64,000 nt of DNA from JAIVGZ01 sp964552205 (GCA_964552205.1 CAZKFT010000006.1:1-64000), one strand, 5' to 3'. Counted from the first letter of the stretch, positions 43,262 through 52,202 are shown. The notes: a model not told the origin generated them from the letters alone. Translations and numbers: made by a program.

Positions 43262-43510
43262 ATGGAAAGCAATCTCTTGACCCGAATTCTCGCGGCCATT
43301 GTCACGGTCATAGCCTTGGCTGTCAGCTTCGTGGTTGGTCTGGTTGCCGCCTTGGTGACGTTAGGACTGGTGATCATCGGATGGATGGCGTTCGCATTTC
43401 GCTTTTGGCGACTCAAACGAGCGGCGCGACGACAACCGGAGGCCGGTCATACTACCGTGGAAGGAGAGTACCGGGTTGTCCACCGGCAGGAGGGTCGAGC
43501 AGATGACTGA
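43262..43510 (+). CDS. Small membrane protein, unknown function
   Basis: An 82-residue protein with a strongly hydrophobic stretch at about 8-48, long enough for two helices (RILAAIVTVIALAVSFVVGL and a second after it), then a basic FRFWRLKRAARRQ and a polar tail ending VEGEYRVVHRQEGRADD. It resembles small proteins of no known function that occur singly in proteobacteria. It overlaps the histidine phosphatase start by eight bases, so the two are probably coupled. Confidence 0.75.
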   Translation: MESNLLTRILAAIVTVIALAVSFVVGLVAALVTLGLVIIGWMAFAFRFWRLKRAARRQPEAGHTTVEGEYRVVHRQEGRADD

Positions 43511-44075
43511 TGACACCACGCGTCATGCAATGCGCAGGCGACCGCTTGTATCGCCGTTTCTCATACTCGGAGTGCTGGGTGTCCTTGTTGTATTGATTGC
43601 CGGTTGGGTAGCAGTCGGATTCATGCAATCTCCGGGAATCGTCATTGTCACTCGGCATGTGGAGAAGGCGGGCGCACCTGCCGACAACCCTGGTCCATCG
43701 AATGTCGGCCAGCGACGTGCCGAGCAACTAGCAGAGATGTTCGGGGAAAGCGGCGTGGATGCCGTATTCGCCACCCACTATCTGCGTAGTTTCGCCACAG
43801 CGACGCCACTCGCACATCACCTTGGCATGCCGGTCCATGTCTATGATGCCGCGGATACCGATGTCATGCTCGCACGTATCAACAAGGAACACCGTTTCGA
43901 CACGGTGTTCGTGGTGGGCCACAGCAATACCGTTCCGGACATAGTTCGTGCGTTATCCGGGAAGCGTGTTGCAGATATCGATGAGGGGCGCTACGGCGAT
44001 ATCTTCCTGGTCATCCGTCCGCGCTGGGGCAGGACCGTGCTCATTCACTATCGGATGCCCGCGCCTTCGGTTTGA
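43503..44075 (+). CDS. Membrane-anchored histidine phosphatase family protein
   Basis: A 190-residue protein with one N-terminal helix (about 16-42) that would anchor it, and a histidine-phosphatase (phosphoglycerate mutase-like) domain. The catalytic motif is IVTRHVEKAG (RHxEK in place of the common RHGE), with the second His in VVGHSNTVPDIV and the YLRSFATA segment. It is SixA/PhoE-like in size but with a membrane anchor; the active site should face the periplasm. The substrate is unknown. Confidence 0.82.
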   Translation: MTDDTTRHAMRRRPLVSPFLILGVLGVLVVLIAGWVAVGFMQSPGIVIVTRHVEKAGAPADNPGPSNVGQRRAEQLAEMFGESGVDAVFATHYLRSFATATPLAHHLGMPVHVYDAADTDVMLARINKEHRFDTVFVVGHSNTVPDIVRALSGKRVADIDEGRYGDIFLVIRPRWGRTVLIHYRMPAPSV

Positions 44076-44078
44076 CCG

Positions 44079-45302
44079 TCAGCCACCTGCCATGGCGCGA
44101 AGGCTCAGGCCGACGAGGTACGCCATGTAAGTGCCCGTCGCATACCCGATTGATCCCATGATGACGCCGACTGGCGCCAGACTGGGGTGGAACGCGGCCG
44201 CGACAACAGGAGCGGAAGCCGCCGCACCGATGTTCGCCTGGGAGCCAACCGCAAAATAGAAGAGGGGCGCTTTGAGGAAGCGGGCAACGACATAAAGCAC
44301 GATGATATGGGTCAACATCCAGATGACCCCAAGCAGGAACAGCATGGGGAGCTCCCACAGGGCACGGAGGTCCATCTGCAGGCCGATACTCGCGATCAGG
44401 AAGTAGAGCATGACCGCGCCAAGCTGTGACGCCCCAGCACCCTCCAATTGTCGTACTTTGGTGAAGCTCAGGACCAAACCGGCGGTAGTCGCCGTGAGAA
44501 CCAGCCACAGGAATGAAGAGTTCAGGCTGAATGAGGCCGCCCAATCGAACCCTCCGAACCAGCCAGCCAATGGTGTGGCAACAAGGTGTGCAACCGCCAC
44601 CATCCCGAACGCCAGACCGACCATGGCCATCAGGTCGTTGAGCGTGGCCTTACGGCCATGCTCTTCATGGAAACGGGCAATCCTGACCATCAGGTCACTG
44701 AGGGCGCTTGTGTCCGCACCGGTATGTGCATCGATTTTGTCGGCGCGACCGGCCAGGAAGAGCAATGTCGCCATCCACAAGCTGGCAACCGCGACATCAA
44801 CAACCGCAAACCGCCCAAAGGTATTCGCATCAACTTCGAAGACCTCCCGCATCGCGACCATGTTCGCACCGCCACCAATCCAGCTTCCGGCGAGTGCAGC
44901 CATACCTGCCCACGCATCTCCGGATACGGTTTCTGGGTGTATGAAGCCCATGACGACAAAAGCGACGATCGCTCCCAGCATGACCCCTAGGGTGCCTGCG
45001 AACAGGACGGCAATGAGTTTCCAGCCAAGCTTGAGCAGGCCGCGCACATCGACTGACAGCGTCAGCAGCACCAAGGCCGCTGGCAGCAACGCATCCCGGG
45101 CAATCGGCGCATAAAGTGAGGTTGAGCTGCCGTCAATCAGTCCGGTGGTGTTGTAGATTGCCGGGATGAAATAGCACAAAAGCAGGGCCGGGACCCAAGA
45201 GTAGAACTTTTGCCAGAATGGGGTCGGCCCTGAAGCCGTATAGAAAATCAGGCCAAGGGTGGCAGCGATGATGCCAAGAACGACGATGTCATTGGTAATC
45301 AT
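44079..45302 (-). CDS. DUF819 family membrane protein
   Basis: A 407-residue integral membrane protein with about ten helices. Conserved DUF819 pieces include GSWIGGGANMVAMREVF in the first half and FAVGSQANIGAAASAPVVAAAF in the second, suggesting an inverted repeat as in transporters of the bile acid/AT superfamily. The family (YjcL-like) is uncharacterised; transport of a carboxylate or similar is a guess. It comes tail-to-tail with the histidine phosphatase, three bases apart. Confidence 0.87.
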   Translation of the reverse strand: MITNDIVVLGIIAATLGLIFYTASGPTPFWQKFYSWVPALLLCYFIPAIYNTTGLIDGSSTSLYAPIARDALLPAALVLLTLSVDVRGLLKLGWKLIAVLFAGTLGVMLGAIVAFVVMGFIHPETVSGDAWAGMAALAGSWIGGGANMVAMREVFEVDANTFGRFAVVDVAVASLWMATLLFLAGRADKIDAHTGADTSALSDLMVRIARFHEEHGRKATLNDLMAMVGLAFGMVAVAHLVATPLAGWFGGFDWAASFSLNSSFLWLVLTATTAGLVLSFTKVRQLEGAGASQLGAVMLYFLIASIGLQMDLRALWELPMLFLLGVIWMLTHIIVLYVVARFLKAPLFYFAVGSQANIGAAASAPVVAAAFHPSLAPVGVIMGSIGYATGTYMAYLVGLSLRAMAGG

Positions 45303-45359
45303 GGGCCTGATGGTAGCTCATACCAATTGAATCGAACATGGCACTGGCCGTTGGGGAGT

Positions 45360-45821
45360 ATGATGGCTCCCATGAGAATGGCAGTCATAGGTCTTTGCTT
45401 GGTCCTGGTGGGCTGCGCCTCGTTGTCGCCCTATCAGGAGCGGCCTCAGGTAAACATTACGTCATTCACCACATCGCCACAGACGGGCACTGTAGCCCCG
45501 CGTTTCCTGATAGGTGTTCAGGTCATCAACCCCAACCGTTCCAGGCTGCCGTTGCGAGGCATGAGTTATTCGGTGGAGATTGAGGGAACCCGGATATTGA
45601 GTGGCGTCGCCAATGACCTTCCAGAAGTGCCTGCCTATGGCAGTGCTGACTTCATCATCGAAGCAACTCCTGACCTGTTTGGCAGCGCCCGTGTACTCGC
45701 GGATATTTTCGGTGGGCGACGTGAGCGCATTGACTACAATTTTCGTGCGCGGCTCGATGTCGGGCGCTGGATGCCCGACCTCGTCGTCGAGGAACGCGGA
45801 TCTGTGAGGCTGTCGAACTAA
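45360..45821 (+). CDS. LEA type 2 family lipoprotein
   Basis: A protein of about 153 residues with a lipoprotein signal (MRMAVIGLCLVLVGC, lipobox LVGC) and a LEA-2/WHy-type beta-sandwich: the pattern GVQVINPNRSRLPLRGMSYSVEIEG is characteristic. Related proteins in gammaproteobacteria are periplasmic lipoproteins of unknown role. ATG 45360, ATG 45363 and two later ATGs are all possible starts; a GGGGAG lies just before the first. A single-gene unit between DUF819 and the SUF operon. Confidence 0.85.
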   Translation: MMAPMRMAVIGLCLVLVGCASLSPYQERPQVNITSFTTSPQTGTVAPRFLIGVQVINPNRSRLPLRGMSYSVEIEGTRILSGVANDLPEVPAYGSADFIIEATPDLFGSARVLADIFGGRRERIDYNFRARLDVGRWMPDLVVEERGSVRLSN

Positions 45822-45864
45822 ACGCTAGGTGGCGCCCATGCTGTCACCAGCGGCGAGGGCAAGC

Positions 45865-46185
45865 TCAATCCCAACGATCATCGCGGGTATAGATGAGGTC
45901 ATTCTCAACCCTGACCGGAAAGGACGCTGTTGGCTCGTAGGCAGGGGGTGTGAGGGCTTGCCCGGTACGGATGCAAAAGCGCGCGCCATGGCGAGGGCAG
46001 ATGATCTGGTCACCCTCAATCGCACCCCCAGTGAGTTCCGCCCCATCGTGCGTGCAGACATCCTCCAGAGCGAAGTAATCTCCGTCCAGATTGAACACGG
46101 CGATGAAGGTCCCACCTTGTTCGACAACCTTGTATTGCCCCGGCAGGATGTCGGTGACCGGGCCGACCTCAATCCAGCCCTCCAT
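45865..46185 (-). CDS. Rieske [2Fe-2S] protein of the SUF operon
   Basis: A 106-residue soluble Rieske ferredoxin. The cluster ligands are in CTHDGAEL (Cys-x-His) and CPRHGARF (Cys-x2-His), and the fold matches NirD/biphenyl dioxygenase ferredoxin subunits. ATG 46185 overlaps the sufT stop, so it is the last gene of the suf run. In other bacteria a Rieske gene is often found at the end of suf operons; it may supply electrons to cluster assembly, but this is not established. Confidence 0.9.
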   Translation of the reverse strand: MEGWIEVGPVTDILPGQYKVVEQGGTFIAVFNLDGDYFALEDVCTHDGAELTGGAIEGDQIICPRHGARFCIRTGQALTPPAYEPTASFPVRVENDLIYTRDDRWD

Positions 46186-46730
46186 CAGTACATGCCCAGA
46201 GCAAGTTTGGCTGCGTCCGACATCCGGTGGCGGTCCCACGGTGGGTCGAAGGTCAGTTCCACTTCGGTCTCGGTGACGTTCTTGACCGACTGCACCTTTT
46301 GTTCCACATCCGCCTTGAGGTACTCGCCCATGCCGCAGCCCGGCGCAGTCAGGGTCATGGTGACCTTGACGCGATTGGCGCCGTCGCCAGGCTCGATCTC
46401 CACCCCGTAAATCAATCCTAGCTCCACGATATCCACAGGTATCTCGGGGTCGTAGCAGGTCTTGAGTTGCGCCCAGACCTCCTGCTCGTCCACGGGACCG
46501 TCTGCCACCTTAGGGCCTTCTGCAGTGGCTTCAACCTCGATACCGAGTGCATCTGCATCCTTTGCCTCGATACGCGCAAGGTTCCCGTTCACGAAGACGG
46601 TAAAGGTCCCACCTAGAGCTTGAGTGATGACGACCTCGGTGCCACCAGGTATCCGTACGGGTTGGCCGGCGGGAATAAGCACCGCATCGCAGTCGCGTTC
46701 GAGAATGACGGGTTCACGAGTGTTCAACAT
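46185..46730 (-). CDS. sufT: Fe-S cluster assembly protein SufT
   Basis: A 181-residue protein. Residues from about 85 on are a DUF59/MIP18 domain: LKTCYDPEIPVDIVELGLIYGVEIEPG and TLTAPGCGMGEYLKADV with its conserved Cys. The N-terminal 75 residues are the extra SufT-specific part. SufT helps maturation of Fe-S proteins under high demand. The start ATG 46730 lies five bases after the sufU stop; the upstream part of the open frame is inside sufU. Confidence 0.92.
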   Translation of the reverse strand: MLNTREPVILERDCDAVLIPAGQPVRIPGGTEVVITQALGGTFTVFVNGNLARIEAKDADALGIEVEATAEGPKVADGPVDEQEVWAQLKTCYDPEIPVDIVELGLIYGVEIEPGDGANRVKVTMTLTAPGCGMGEYLKADVEQKVQSVKNVTETEVELTFDPPWDRHRMSDAAKLALGMY

Positions 46731-46735
46731 AGTCC

Positions 46736-47173
46736 TTACTCCGTCTTGACCGGTTCGCGCCCGCCATGCAGCGCGCTGTTCAGGGTATGCCACGCCAGCG
46801 TGGCGCACTTGATGCGAGATGGATATTCGCGCACTCCCGTCAATACTGCGAGCTTGCCATCGGGGACGGATTCGCTGGTACCGGTAAGCAGTTCGTGGAC
46901 CTGCGTGAACAATTCCTCAGCCGTGGTGACGGGTCTGCCCTTGAGCGCTTCGGTCATGAGTGATGCTGACGCAACAGATATGGCGCAGCCACTTCCTTCG
47001 AAGGCCAGATCGGTGATGGTGTCATCGTCCACCTGCAGGTAGACGGTAAGCCGGTCCCCGCACAGAGGATTGAATCCCTCCAGCCTGTGGGTTGGTTGTT
47101 CAAGCCTGCGGAAGTTCCTCGGGTCACGGTTATGGTCGACAATCACTTCCTGATAGAGGTCGCGCAAATCCAT
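46736..47173 (-). CDS. sufU: SUF scaffold / zinc-dependent sulfur acceptor SufU
   Basis: A 145-residue NifU/IscU-type protein. The three Cys are in LCGDRL (Cys38), GSGCAIS (Cys63) and IKCATLAWHTL (about Cys123), with the SufU-specific insertion between the second and third. SufU accepts sulfur from SufS in place of SufE. It overlaps the sufS stop. No sufE or sufA gene lies in the operon. Confidence 0.94.
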   Translation of the reverse strand: MDLRDLYQEVIVDHNRDPRNFRRLEQPTHRLEGFNPLCGDRLTVYLQVDDDTITDLAFEGSGCAISVASASLMTEALKGRPVTTAEELFTQVHELLTGTSESVPDGKLAVLTGVREYPSRIKCATLAWHTLNSALHGGREPVKTE

Positions 47174-48375
47174 TAGCCGAACACCTCTTGTACTTTACCG
47201 AGTGCGCGGACAAGCGCATCAATATCGTCACGGGTGTTGTAAAACGCGAGCGATGCCCGGGCAGTGGCGGGGACATCAAAGTACTCCATCACAGGCATCG
47301 CGCAATGGTGGCCGGTGCGAATGGCGACGCCCTCGGCATCAACTATCGTGCCAATGTCGTGAGGATGAATACCTTTCAAGGTGAACGATATGACACTGGC
47401 TTTGCGCTTGGCTGTACCAATGACCTGCAGTCCGGTTACATCACTCAACGCCTCGGTTGCATAGGCAAGGAGTTCGGCCTCATGGTCAGCAATCGCGGCC
47501 ATCCCGATCCTGGTGAGATAGTCGACGGTGGCGCCCAGGCCGATTGCACCCGCAATATCCGGCGTACCCGCCTCGAACTTGTAGGGTATCTCGTTCCACT
47601 CAGACCCCGAGAAGCGTACCAGCCGGATCATGTCACCTCCGCCTTGCCAAGGTGGCATGGCATCGAGGTGTGTTTCACGCGCCCACAAGCATCCAATCCC
47701 GGTCGGGCCAAACATCTTGTGGCCCGAGAATGCGTAGAAATCCGCGCCAATAGCTTGGACATCGACGGGCATATGCGGCATGGCTTGCGCGCCATCAACA
47801 AGTACAGGGATGCCCCTTGCATGGGCCGCCTCGATGATGGTCTCGATGGGATTGATGGTCCCGAGCGCGTTGGAGACATGGCCGACTGCGACGAGTTTGG
47901 TGCGCGCAGTCATCAAGGAATCCAGGTTGTCGAGTACAAGGTCTCCGTGAACGTTCATCGGGATGACTGTGACGATCGCTCCGCATTCTGCAGCGACCAT
48001 CTGCCACGGGACAATATTGGAGTGGTGTTCAAGATGGCTGACGAGGATTTCATCTCCCGACAGCAATCGGGGTCGGAGGAAACTCTGTGCTACGAGGTTG
48101 ATGGCCTCTGTCGTGCCACGGGTGAACACCAGTTCTCGGCTGGTGGGAGCATTGATGAAGCGGGCTATGCGATCGCGCGCACCTTCGTATTCAGCGGTTG
48201 CAATCTCGGAAAGTGCATGGACGCCCCGATGTACATTGGCGTTACTCTCGCGATAGTACCTTTCCATGGACTCGATGACGGCGAGTGGCTTCTGGGAGGT
48301 TGCTGCATTGTCGAGATAGACCAGGGGTTTACCACGGACGGTAGTGGACAGAATGGGAAAATCGTCGCGGTTCAT
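47173..48375 (-). CDS. sufS: Cysteine desulfurase SufS
   Basis: PLP enzyme of 400 residues providing sulfane sulfur. It begins MNRDDFPIL and YLDNAATSQKP, holds the PLP Lys in FSGHKMFGPTGIG and the catalytic Cys in IRTGHHCAMP, all typical of the SufS/CsdA class. ATG 48375 overlaps the sufD stop by four bases; the open frame reaches further up inside sufD but this start gives the family N-terminus. Confidence 0.96.
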   Translation of the reverse strand: MNRDDFPILSTTVRGKPLVYLDNAATSQKPLAVIESMERYYRESNANVHRGVHALSEIATAEYEGARDRIARFINAPTSRELVFTRGTTEAINLVAQSFLRPRLLSGDEILVSHLEHHSNIVPWQMVAAECGAIVTVIPMNVHGDLVLDNLDSLMTARTKLVAVGHVSNALGTINPIETIIEAAHARGIPVLVDGAQAMPHMPVDVQAIGADFYAFSGHKMFGPTGIGCLWARETHLDAMPPWQGGGDMIRLVRFSGSEWNEIPYKFEAGTPDIAGAIGLGATVDYLTRIGMAAIADHEAELLAYATEALSDVTGLQVIGTAKRKASVISFTLKGIHPHDIGTIVDAEGVAIRTGHHCAMPVMEYFDVPATARASLAFYNTRDDIDALVRALGKVQEVFG

Positions 48376-49520
48376 CGAAACTCCCGTATTCGTTCTGCGT
48401 CCGGGAGACGCGACAAGACCTCGTCCTCGATCGCCTGACGAAGCGCGTCGCCGGGAATGTTGGTCAACACGGTATCTGCAAATGCCCACACTAGAACGCT
48501 ACGGGCAGCGTCTTCGCCAATCCCGCGGGAGCGCAGGTAAAACAACGCCGTTTCATCAAGTTTGCCGACTGTAGCGCCGTGCGAGCACTTTACATCGTCT
48601 GCGTAGATTTCCAATTCGGGTTTGGTGTCCGCCTCTGCCTGCTCCGACAAGAGGAGGTTGGCATTGAATTGGTGAGCATCTGTGCGGTCAGCCCCCGTGG
48701 AAACCACCACTTTTCCGTTGAACACGGAACGACCGCCACGGTCCACGATTGCGCGGTAATGTTCATGACTGGTGGTATCAGGAACTTGGTGCTGGATGCG
48801 GGAGTGGGTGTCGATGTGCTGGCGCATTCCCGGCATGTGAAGACCGCTCAGGGACGCATAACCACCGCGGCCAGCAAGGATGATGTCAATATCGCTGCGG
48901 ACCAGTGAACACCCGAGGTGGATGGCATGGGACTCAAAGTGCGCATGGTCACCGAGGTGGACGTACAGTCCAGTGGCCAGTGTCACCGCTCTTGCACAGC
49001 GCTGGTCCGTTACCCATGTGAGCTTGGCGGATTCTGCAATCTGAAGCTCCATCACCAGATTGAAAAAGTCAGCGGACTTCCCAAGGGAGATGTGCCGTTC
49101 GATGATGCAGGCACGTGCGCGTGGTCCCAGCGTGATTCGGAGACGGGTGTTTGCCGCAACCGCTTTCTCATGTTCGCTGGCAACCATGAGAATCTCGATG
49201 GGCGAGGAGATCAGGCTGTCTTCCGGAATGGCAAGCGTGAGACCCTGGTCCGCGAGCGCACGATTCATCTCGAACAGCGCATTGCCGTCTTTGCGCATCA
49301 CGGCAGGGGTACCTGTCTGAATGTCGAGTCCATCCAGTTTGGAGAGAGACGCGATGAAACGACCGTCAACGAAGCAGAGGCGGGCACCTTCATGAGCAGG
49401 AAGGGCGTTTACGTCCGGCATCTGCCCCGTAGGCGGTTCGTAGTCGCGGCGTGCCAGTGCCGCAAACGAGGTGTACTTGAATGCCTCGTCACGTGACTTC
49501 GGCAGGAAGTCAGCCAGCAT
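48372..49520 (-). CDS. sufD: Fe-S cluster assembly protein SufD
   Basis: A 382-residue beta-helix protein that forms the SufBCD scaffold. It has FKYTSFAALARRDYEPP near the start, the central beta-helix, and the C-terminal CSHGATVGKLDETALFYLRSRGI with the conserved Cys and His. The start is ATG 49520, just after the sufC stop; a GTG at 49526 overlapping that stop is an alternative. Confidence 0.95.
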   Translation of the reverse strand: MLADFLPKSRDEAFKYTSFAALARRDYEPPTGQMPDVNALPAHEGARLCFVDGRFIASLSKLDGLDIQTGTPAVMRKDGNALFEMNRALADQGLTLAIPEDSLISSPIEILMVASEHEKAVAANTRLRITLGPRARACIIERHISLGKSADFFNLVMELQIAESAKLTWVTDQRCARAVTLATGLYVHLGDHAHFESHAIHLGCSLVRSDIDIILAGRGGYASLSGLHMPGMRQHIDTHSRIQHQVPDTTSHEHYRAIVDRGGRSVFNGKVVVSTGADRTDAHQFNANLLLSEQAEADTKPELEIYADDVKCSHGATVGKLDETALFYLRSRGIGEDAARSVLVWAFADTVLTNIPGDALRQAIEDEVLSRLPDAERIREFR

Positions 49521-49522
49521 GT

Positions 49523-50272
49523 TCACGCGGATTCCTTGAGTACCCAATCATAGCCGCGCGCTTCGAGATCCTTCGCAAGTTCCGGGCCACCGCTCTTGAT
49601 GATTCGACCGTCACTCAGTACATGGACTACATCGGGCCGGACATAATCCAGTAGGCGCTGGTAATGGGTGACCATCACAATGGACCTGTCGGGGCTACGC
49701 ATGAAGTTGATGCCATCAGCAACAATTCGAAGCGCGTCGATATCCAGGCCGGAGTCGGTCTCGTCCAGTATGGCCAGGCGCGGCTCTAGTATGGCCATCT
49801 GGAAAATTTCGTTACGCTTCTTCTCGCCCCCGGAGAACCCCTCATTGACAGCCCGATTCAGGAGTTTCTCGTCAAGCGCGACAAGTTTCATTTTTGCTTT
49901 CACAAGTCCGAGGAAATCCATGGCATCTAGCTCAGGTTCACCACGATGACGTCGGACAGCGTTGATCGCGGCTTTCAGGAAGTAGACATTGTTCACACCG
50001 GGGATTTCGACCGGGTACTGGAAGGCGAGGAACACGCCCTCGCGCGCGCGTTCTTCCGGGGCCAGTCCAAGTATGTCCTTGCCATCCAGCGTGGCTTCGC
50101 CAGAGGTAGCTACATATCCGGGTCGTCCTGCGAGCACATGGGCGAGCGTGCTTTTACCGGACCCGTTCGGACCCATGATGGCATGTACTTCTCCAGTGGG
50201 GACATGCAGGTCCAGGCCCTTCAGGATTTCCTTTCCATCCACGGTGGCATGGAGATTGGTTACTTTCAGCAT
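49523..50272 (-). CDS. sufC: Fe-S cluster assembly ATPase SufC
   Basis: ABC-type ATPase of 249 residues. Walker A GPNGSGKST (35-43), the Q-loop in FLAFQYPVEIPGV, signature GFSGGEKKRNEIFQM, Walker B ILDETDSGLDIDALR and the switch His in VTHYQRLL are intact. It binds SufB and SufD and has no membrane partner. Overlaps the sufB stop by one base. Confidence 0.97.
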   Translation of the reverse strand: MLKVTNLHATVDGKEILKGLDLHVPTGEVHAIMGPNGSGKSTLAHVLAGRPGYVATSGEATLDGKDILGLAPEERAREGVFLAFQYPVEIPGVNNVYFLKAAINAVRRHRGEPELDAMDFLGLVKAKMKLVALDEKLLNRAVNEGFSGGEKKRNEIFQMAILEPRLAILDETDSGLDIDALRIVADGINFMRSPDRSIVMVTHYQRLLDYVRPDVVHVLSDGRIIKSGGPELAKDLEARGYDWVLKESA

Positions 50273-51720
50273 TATCCAACTGCTCCTTCGAGGCTGACGC
50301 CCAGAAGTTTCTGCGCCTCAACGGCAAACTCCATGGGTAGTTCACGAAAAACATCTTTGCAGAAACCGTTCACGATCATGTTCACCGAGTCCTCTTCCGA
50401 GATTCCGCGTTGTCGGCAGTAGAACAACTGCTCATCGCTGATTTTGGAGGTGGACGCTTCATGCTCGAGTACCGCATCAGGCGTTTTCACCTCAATGTAT
50501 GGGAAAGTGTGCGCTCCACATTCCTTGCCGATGAGCAAAGAGTCGCACTGCGTATGGTTACGTGCCCCGGTCGCCGACGGCAGGATTTTAACGAGACCTC
50601 GGTAGGCGTTCTGGCCGTGTCCGGCAGAAACACCCTTGGAAACGATAGTGCTTCTGGTGTTACGACCGATGTGGATCATCTTGGTACCGGTGTCGGCTTG
50701 TTGCCAGTTGTTGGTCAATGCCACGGAGTAAAACTCCCCAACGGAGTCATCACCCGTCAATATGCAACTTGGATATTTCCAGGTGATAGCAGACCCGGTT
50801 TCGACCTGAGTCCATGAAATCTTAGAACGTGGACCGCGGCACTCTCCGCGCTTTGTGACAAAGTTGTAGATTCCGCCAACACCATTTTCATCGCCCGGAT
50901 ACCAGTTCTGCACTGTCGAGTACTTGATCTGCGCATCATCGAGAGCGACCAGTTCAACCACCGCCGCGTGAAGTTGGTTCTCGTCCCGCATCGGTGCCGT
51001 ACAGCCCTCGAGATAACTCACATGGGAGCGTTCCTCGGCGACAATCAAGGTGCGTTCGAACTGGCCGGTGTTCAGGGCGTTGATGCGGAAGTAGGTGGAC
51101 AATTCCATCGGGCACCGGACGCCTTTCGGGATGAACACGAATGACCCGTCGGTGAACACGGCAGAGTTGAGCGCAGCGAAGTAGTTGTCGGAGACTGGCA
51201 CCACTGACCCCAAATATTGGCGAACGAGGTCGGGATGCTCCTGCACCGCTTCGGAGAACGAGCAGAAAATGACGCCCGCATCCTTGAGTTTGCCCTTGAA
51301 TGTTGTCGCAACGGACACGGAGTCGAAGACCGCGTCCACGGCAACACCTGCAAGCATCTCCTGTTCACGTAGGGGGATGCCCAACTTCTCGTATGTTTCG
51401 AGCAGTTTGGGGTCCACTTCAGAAAGGCTTTTCGGTCCGTCAGATTTGGATTTCGGGGCCGAATAATAGGATATCGCCTGGTAATCGATAGGCTCGATTT
51501 TCAGGTGTGCCCAGTCGGGTGGCGTCATAGTCAGCCAATGGCGATAGGCCGCCAGGCGCCACTCAAGCAACCAGTCTGGCTCACCCTTTTTGGCGGAGAT
51601 GAAGCGGATGACCTCTTCATTGAGACCTGGGGCAACGGTGTCCGACTCAACGTCCGTGGTAAATCCGGCCGAGTACTCGGTGCGGAGTCTTTGTTCGACT
51701 TCCTGGTTCTTCGTGGACAT
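50272..51720 (-). CDS. sufB: Fe-S cluster assembly protein SufB
   Basis: The 482-residue scaffold subunit on which clusters form. Conserved blocks include EPDWLLEWRL, YSAPKSKSDGPKSL, FIPKGVRCPMELSTYFRIN, YLEGCTAPMRDENQLHAAVVEL, TVQNWYPGDENGVGGIYNF and the C-terminal EHEASTSKISDEQLFYCRQRGI with the functional Cys. It follows the regulator gene by one base and is the first assembly gene of the operon. Confidence 0.97.
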   Translation of the reverse strand: MSTKNQEVEQRLRTEYSAGFTTDVESDTVAPGLNEEVIRFISAKKGEPDWLLEWRLAAYRHWLTMTPPDWAHLKIEPIDYQAISYYSAPKSKSDGPKSLSEVDPKLLETYEKLGIPLREQEMLAGVAVDAVFDSVSVATTFKGKLKDAGVIFCSFSEAVQEHPDLVRQYLGSVVPVSDNYFAALNSAVFTDGSFVFIPKGVRCPMELSTYFRINALNTGQFERTLIVAEERSHVSYLEGCTAPMRDENQLHAAVVELVALDDAQIKYSTVQNWYPGDENGVGGIYNFVTKRGECRGPRSKISWTQVETGSAITWKYPSCILTGDDSVGEFYSVALTNNWQQADTGTKMIHIGRNTRSTIVSKGVSAGHGQNAYRGLVKILPSATGARNHTQCDSLLIGKECGAHTFPYIEVKTPDAVLEHEASTSKISDEQLFYCRQRGISEEDSVNMIVNGFCKDVFRELPMEFAVEAQKLLGVSLEGAVG

Positions 51721-51721
51721 G

Positions 51722-52165
51722 TCAGGACCTCATCCGCTGGCGAAAATCAATCAGCGGAACGGTCATTGGTCGGACCAATTGCGCCAGTGTGATGCCTTGC
51801 AGGGCATTACGAATGCCAATGTTGATGTTTTGCCAGTTGTGGCCAACCGAGCAACCGGCTTCTATGCTGCAGCTGCCCTCTCCAGAGGCACACTCGGTCA
51901 GGGCGACTGGCCCTTCGATGGCATCGATGATTTCCACCGCGCTGATACGATCTGGCTCTCGGGCGAGGGTATAGCCGCCCTGTGCCCCACGATGGGAATC
52001 CAGGATATCCGCGCGACTGAACGCCTTGAGGATCTTGGCCACAGTGGGGCTGGCGATATGGGTCCGATCCGCCAGCTCCTGTGCGGAGAAGCGGCGCTGG
52101 GGGTCTCTTGCCATTTCTGCAAGGACTACCGTCCCGTAGTCGGTCAGTTTGGACATGCGCAACAT
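51722..52165 (-). CDS. Rrf2-family SUF operon regulator (IscR-like)
   Basis: A 147-residue winged-helix regulator of the Rrf2 family, of the type found upstream of suf genes in Xanthomonas relatives. The helix-turn-helix is at about 25-55 (RFSAQELADRTHIASPTVAK). Cluster ligands Cys92, Cys99 and Cys105 with His109 match closely the IscR pattern (Cys92, Cys98, Cys104, His107), so it should bind a [2Fe-2S] cluster. Translation from ATG 52165 would be leaderless; ATG 52156 (MSKLTDYG) also lacks a ribosome site. It likely represses its own operon through the palindrome at its start. Confidence 0.93.
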   Translation of the reverse strand: MLRMSKLTDYGTVVLAEMARDPQRRFSAQELADRTHIASPTVAKILKAFSRADILDSHRGAQGGYTLAREPDRISAVEIIDAIEGPVALTECASGEGSCSIEAGCSVGHNWQNINIGIRNALQGITLAQLVRPMTVPLIDFRQRMRS

Positions 52166-52188
52166 AGGGGACTATTTTAGTCCTAAAT
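52164..52188. promoter_or_regulatory. IscR-type operator at the suf regulator start
   Basis: The core GACTATTTTAGTC (52170-52182) is a perfect match to the known IscR type 1 core GACTRWWWYAGTC, and the left flank ATA also fits; the right flank (CTAAAT) is a partial match. It covers the -10 of the regulator promoter and the upstream part of the opposite promoter, so a bound protein would block both. Confidence 0.75.
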
Positions 52189-52202
52189 GGAGAACGTGTA
52201 AA
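52174..52202 (-). promoter_or_regulatory. suf operon promoter
   Basis: On the minus strand TTTACA (52202-52197), a 17-base spacer and TAAAAT (52179-52174). The predicted start falls at or next to the ATG of the regulator (52165), eight bases after the -10, so the mRNA would be leaderless. The -10 lies in the operator palindrome. Confidence 0.65.

Noticed and set aside
47092..48438. 448-codon plus-strand frame opposite sufS
   Set aside because: sufS is complete and certain on the other strand; the antisense frame has no recognisable domain.
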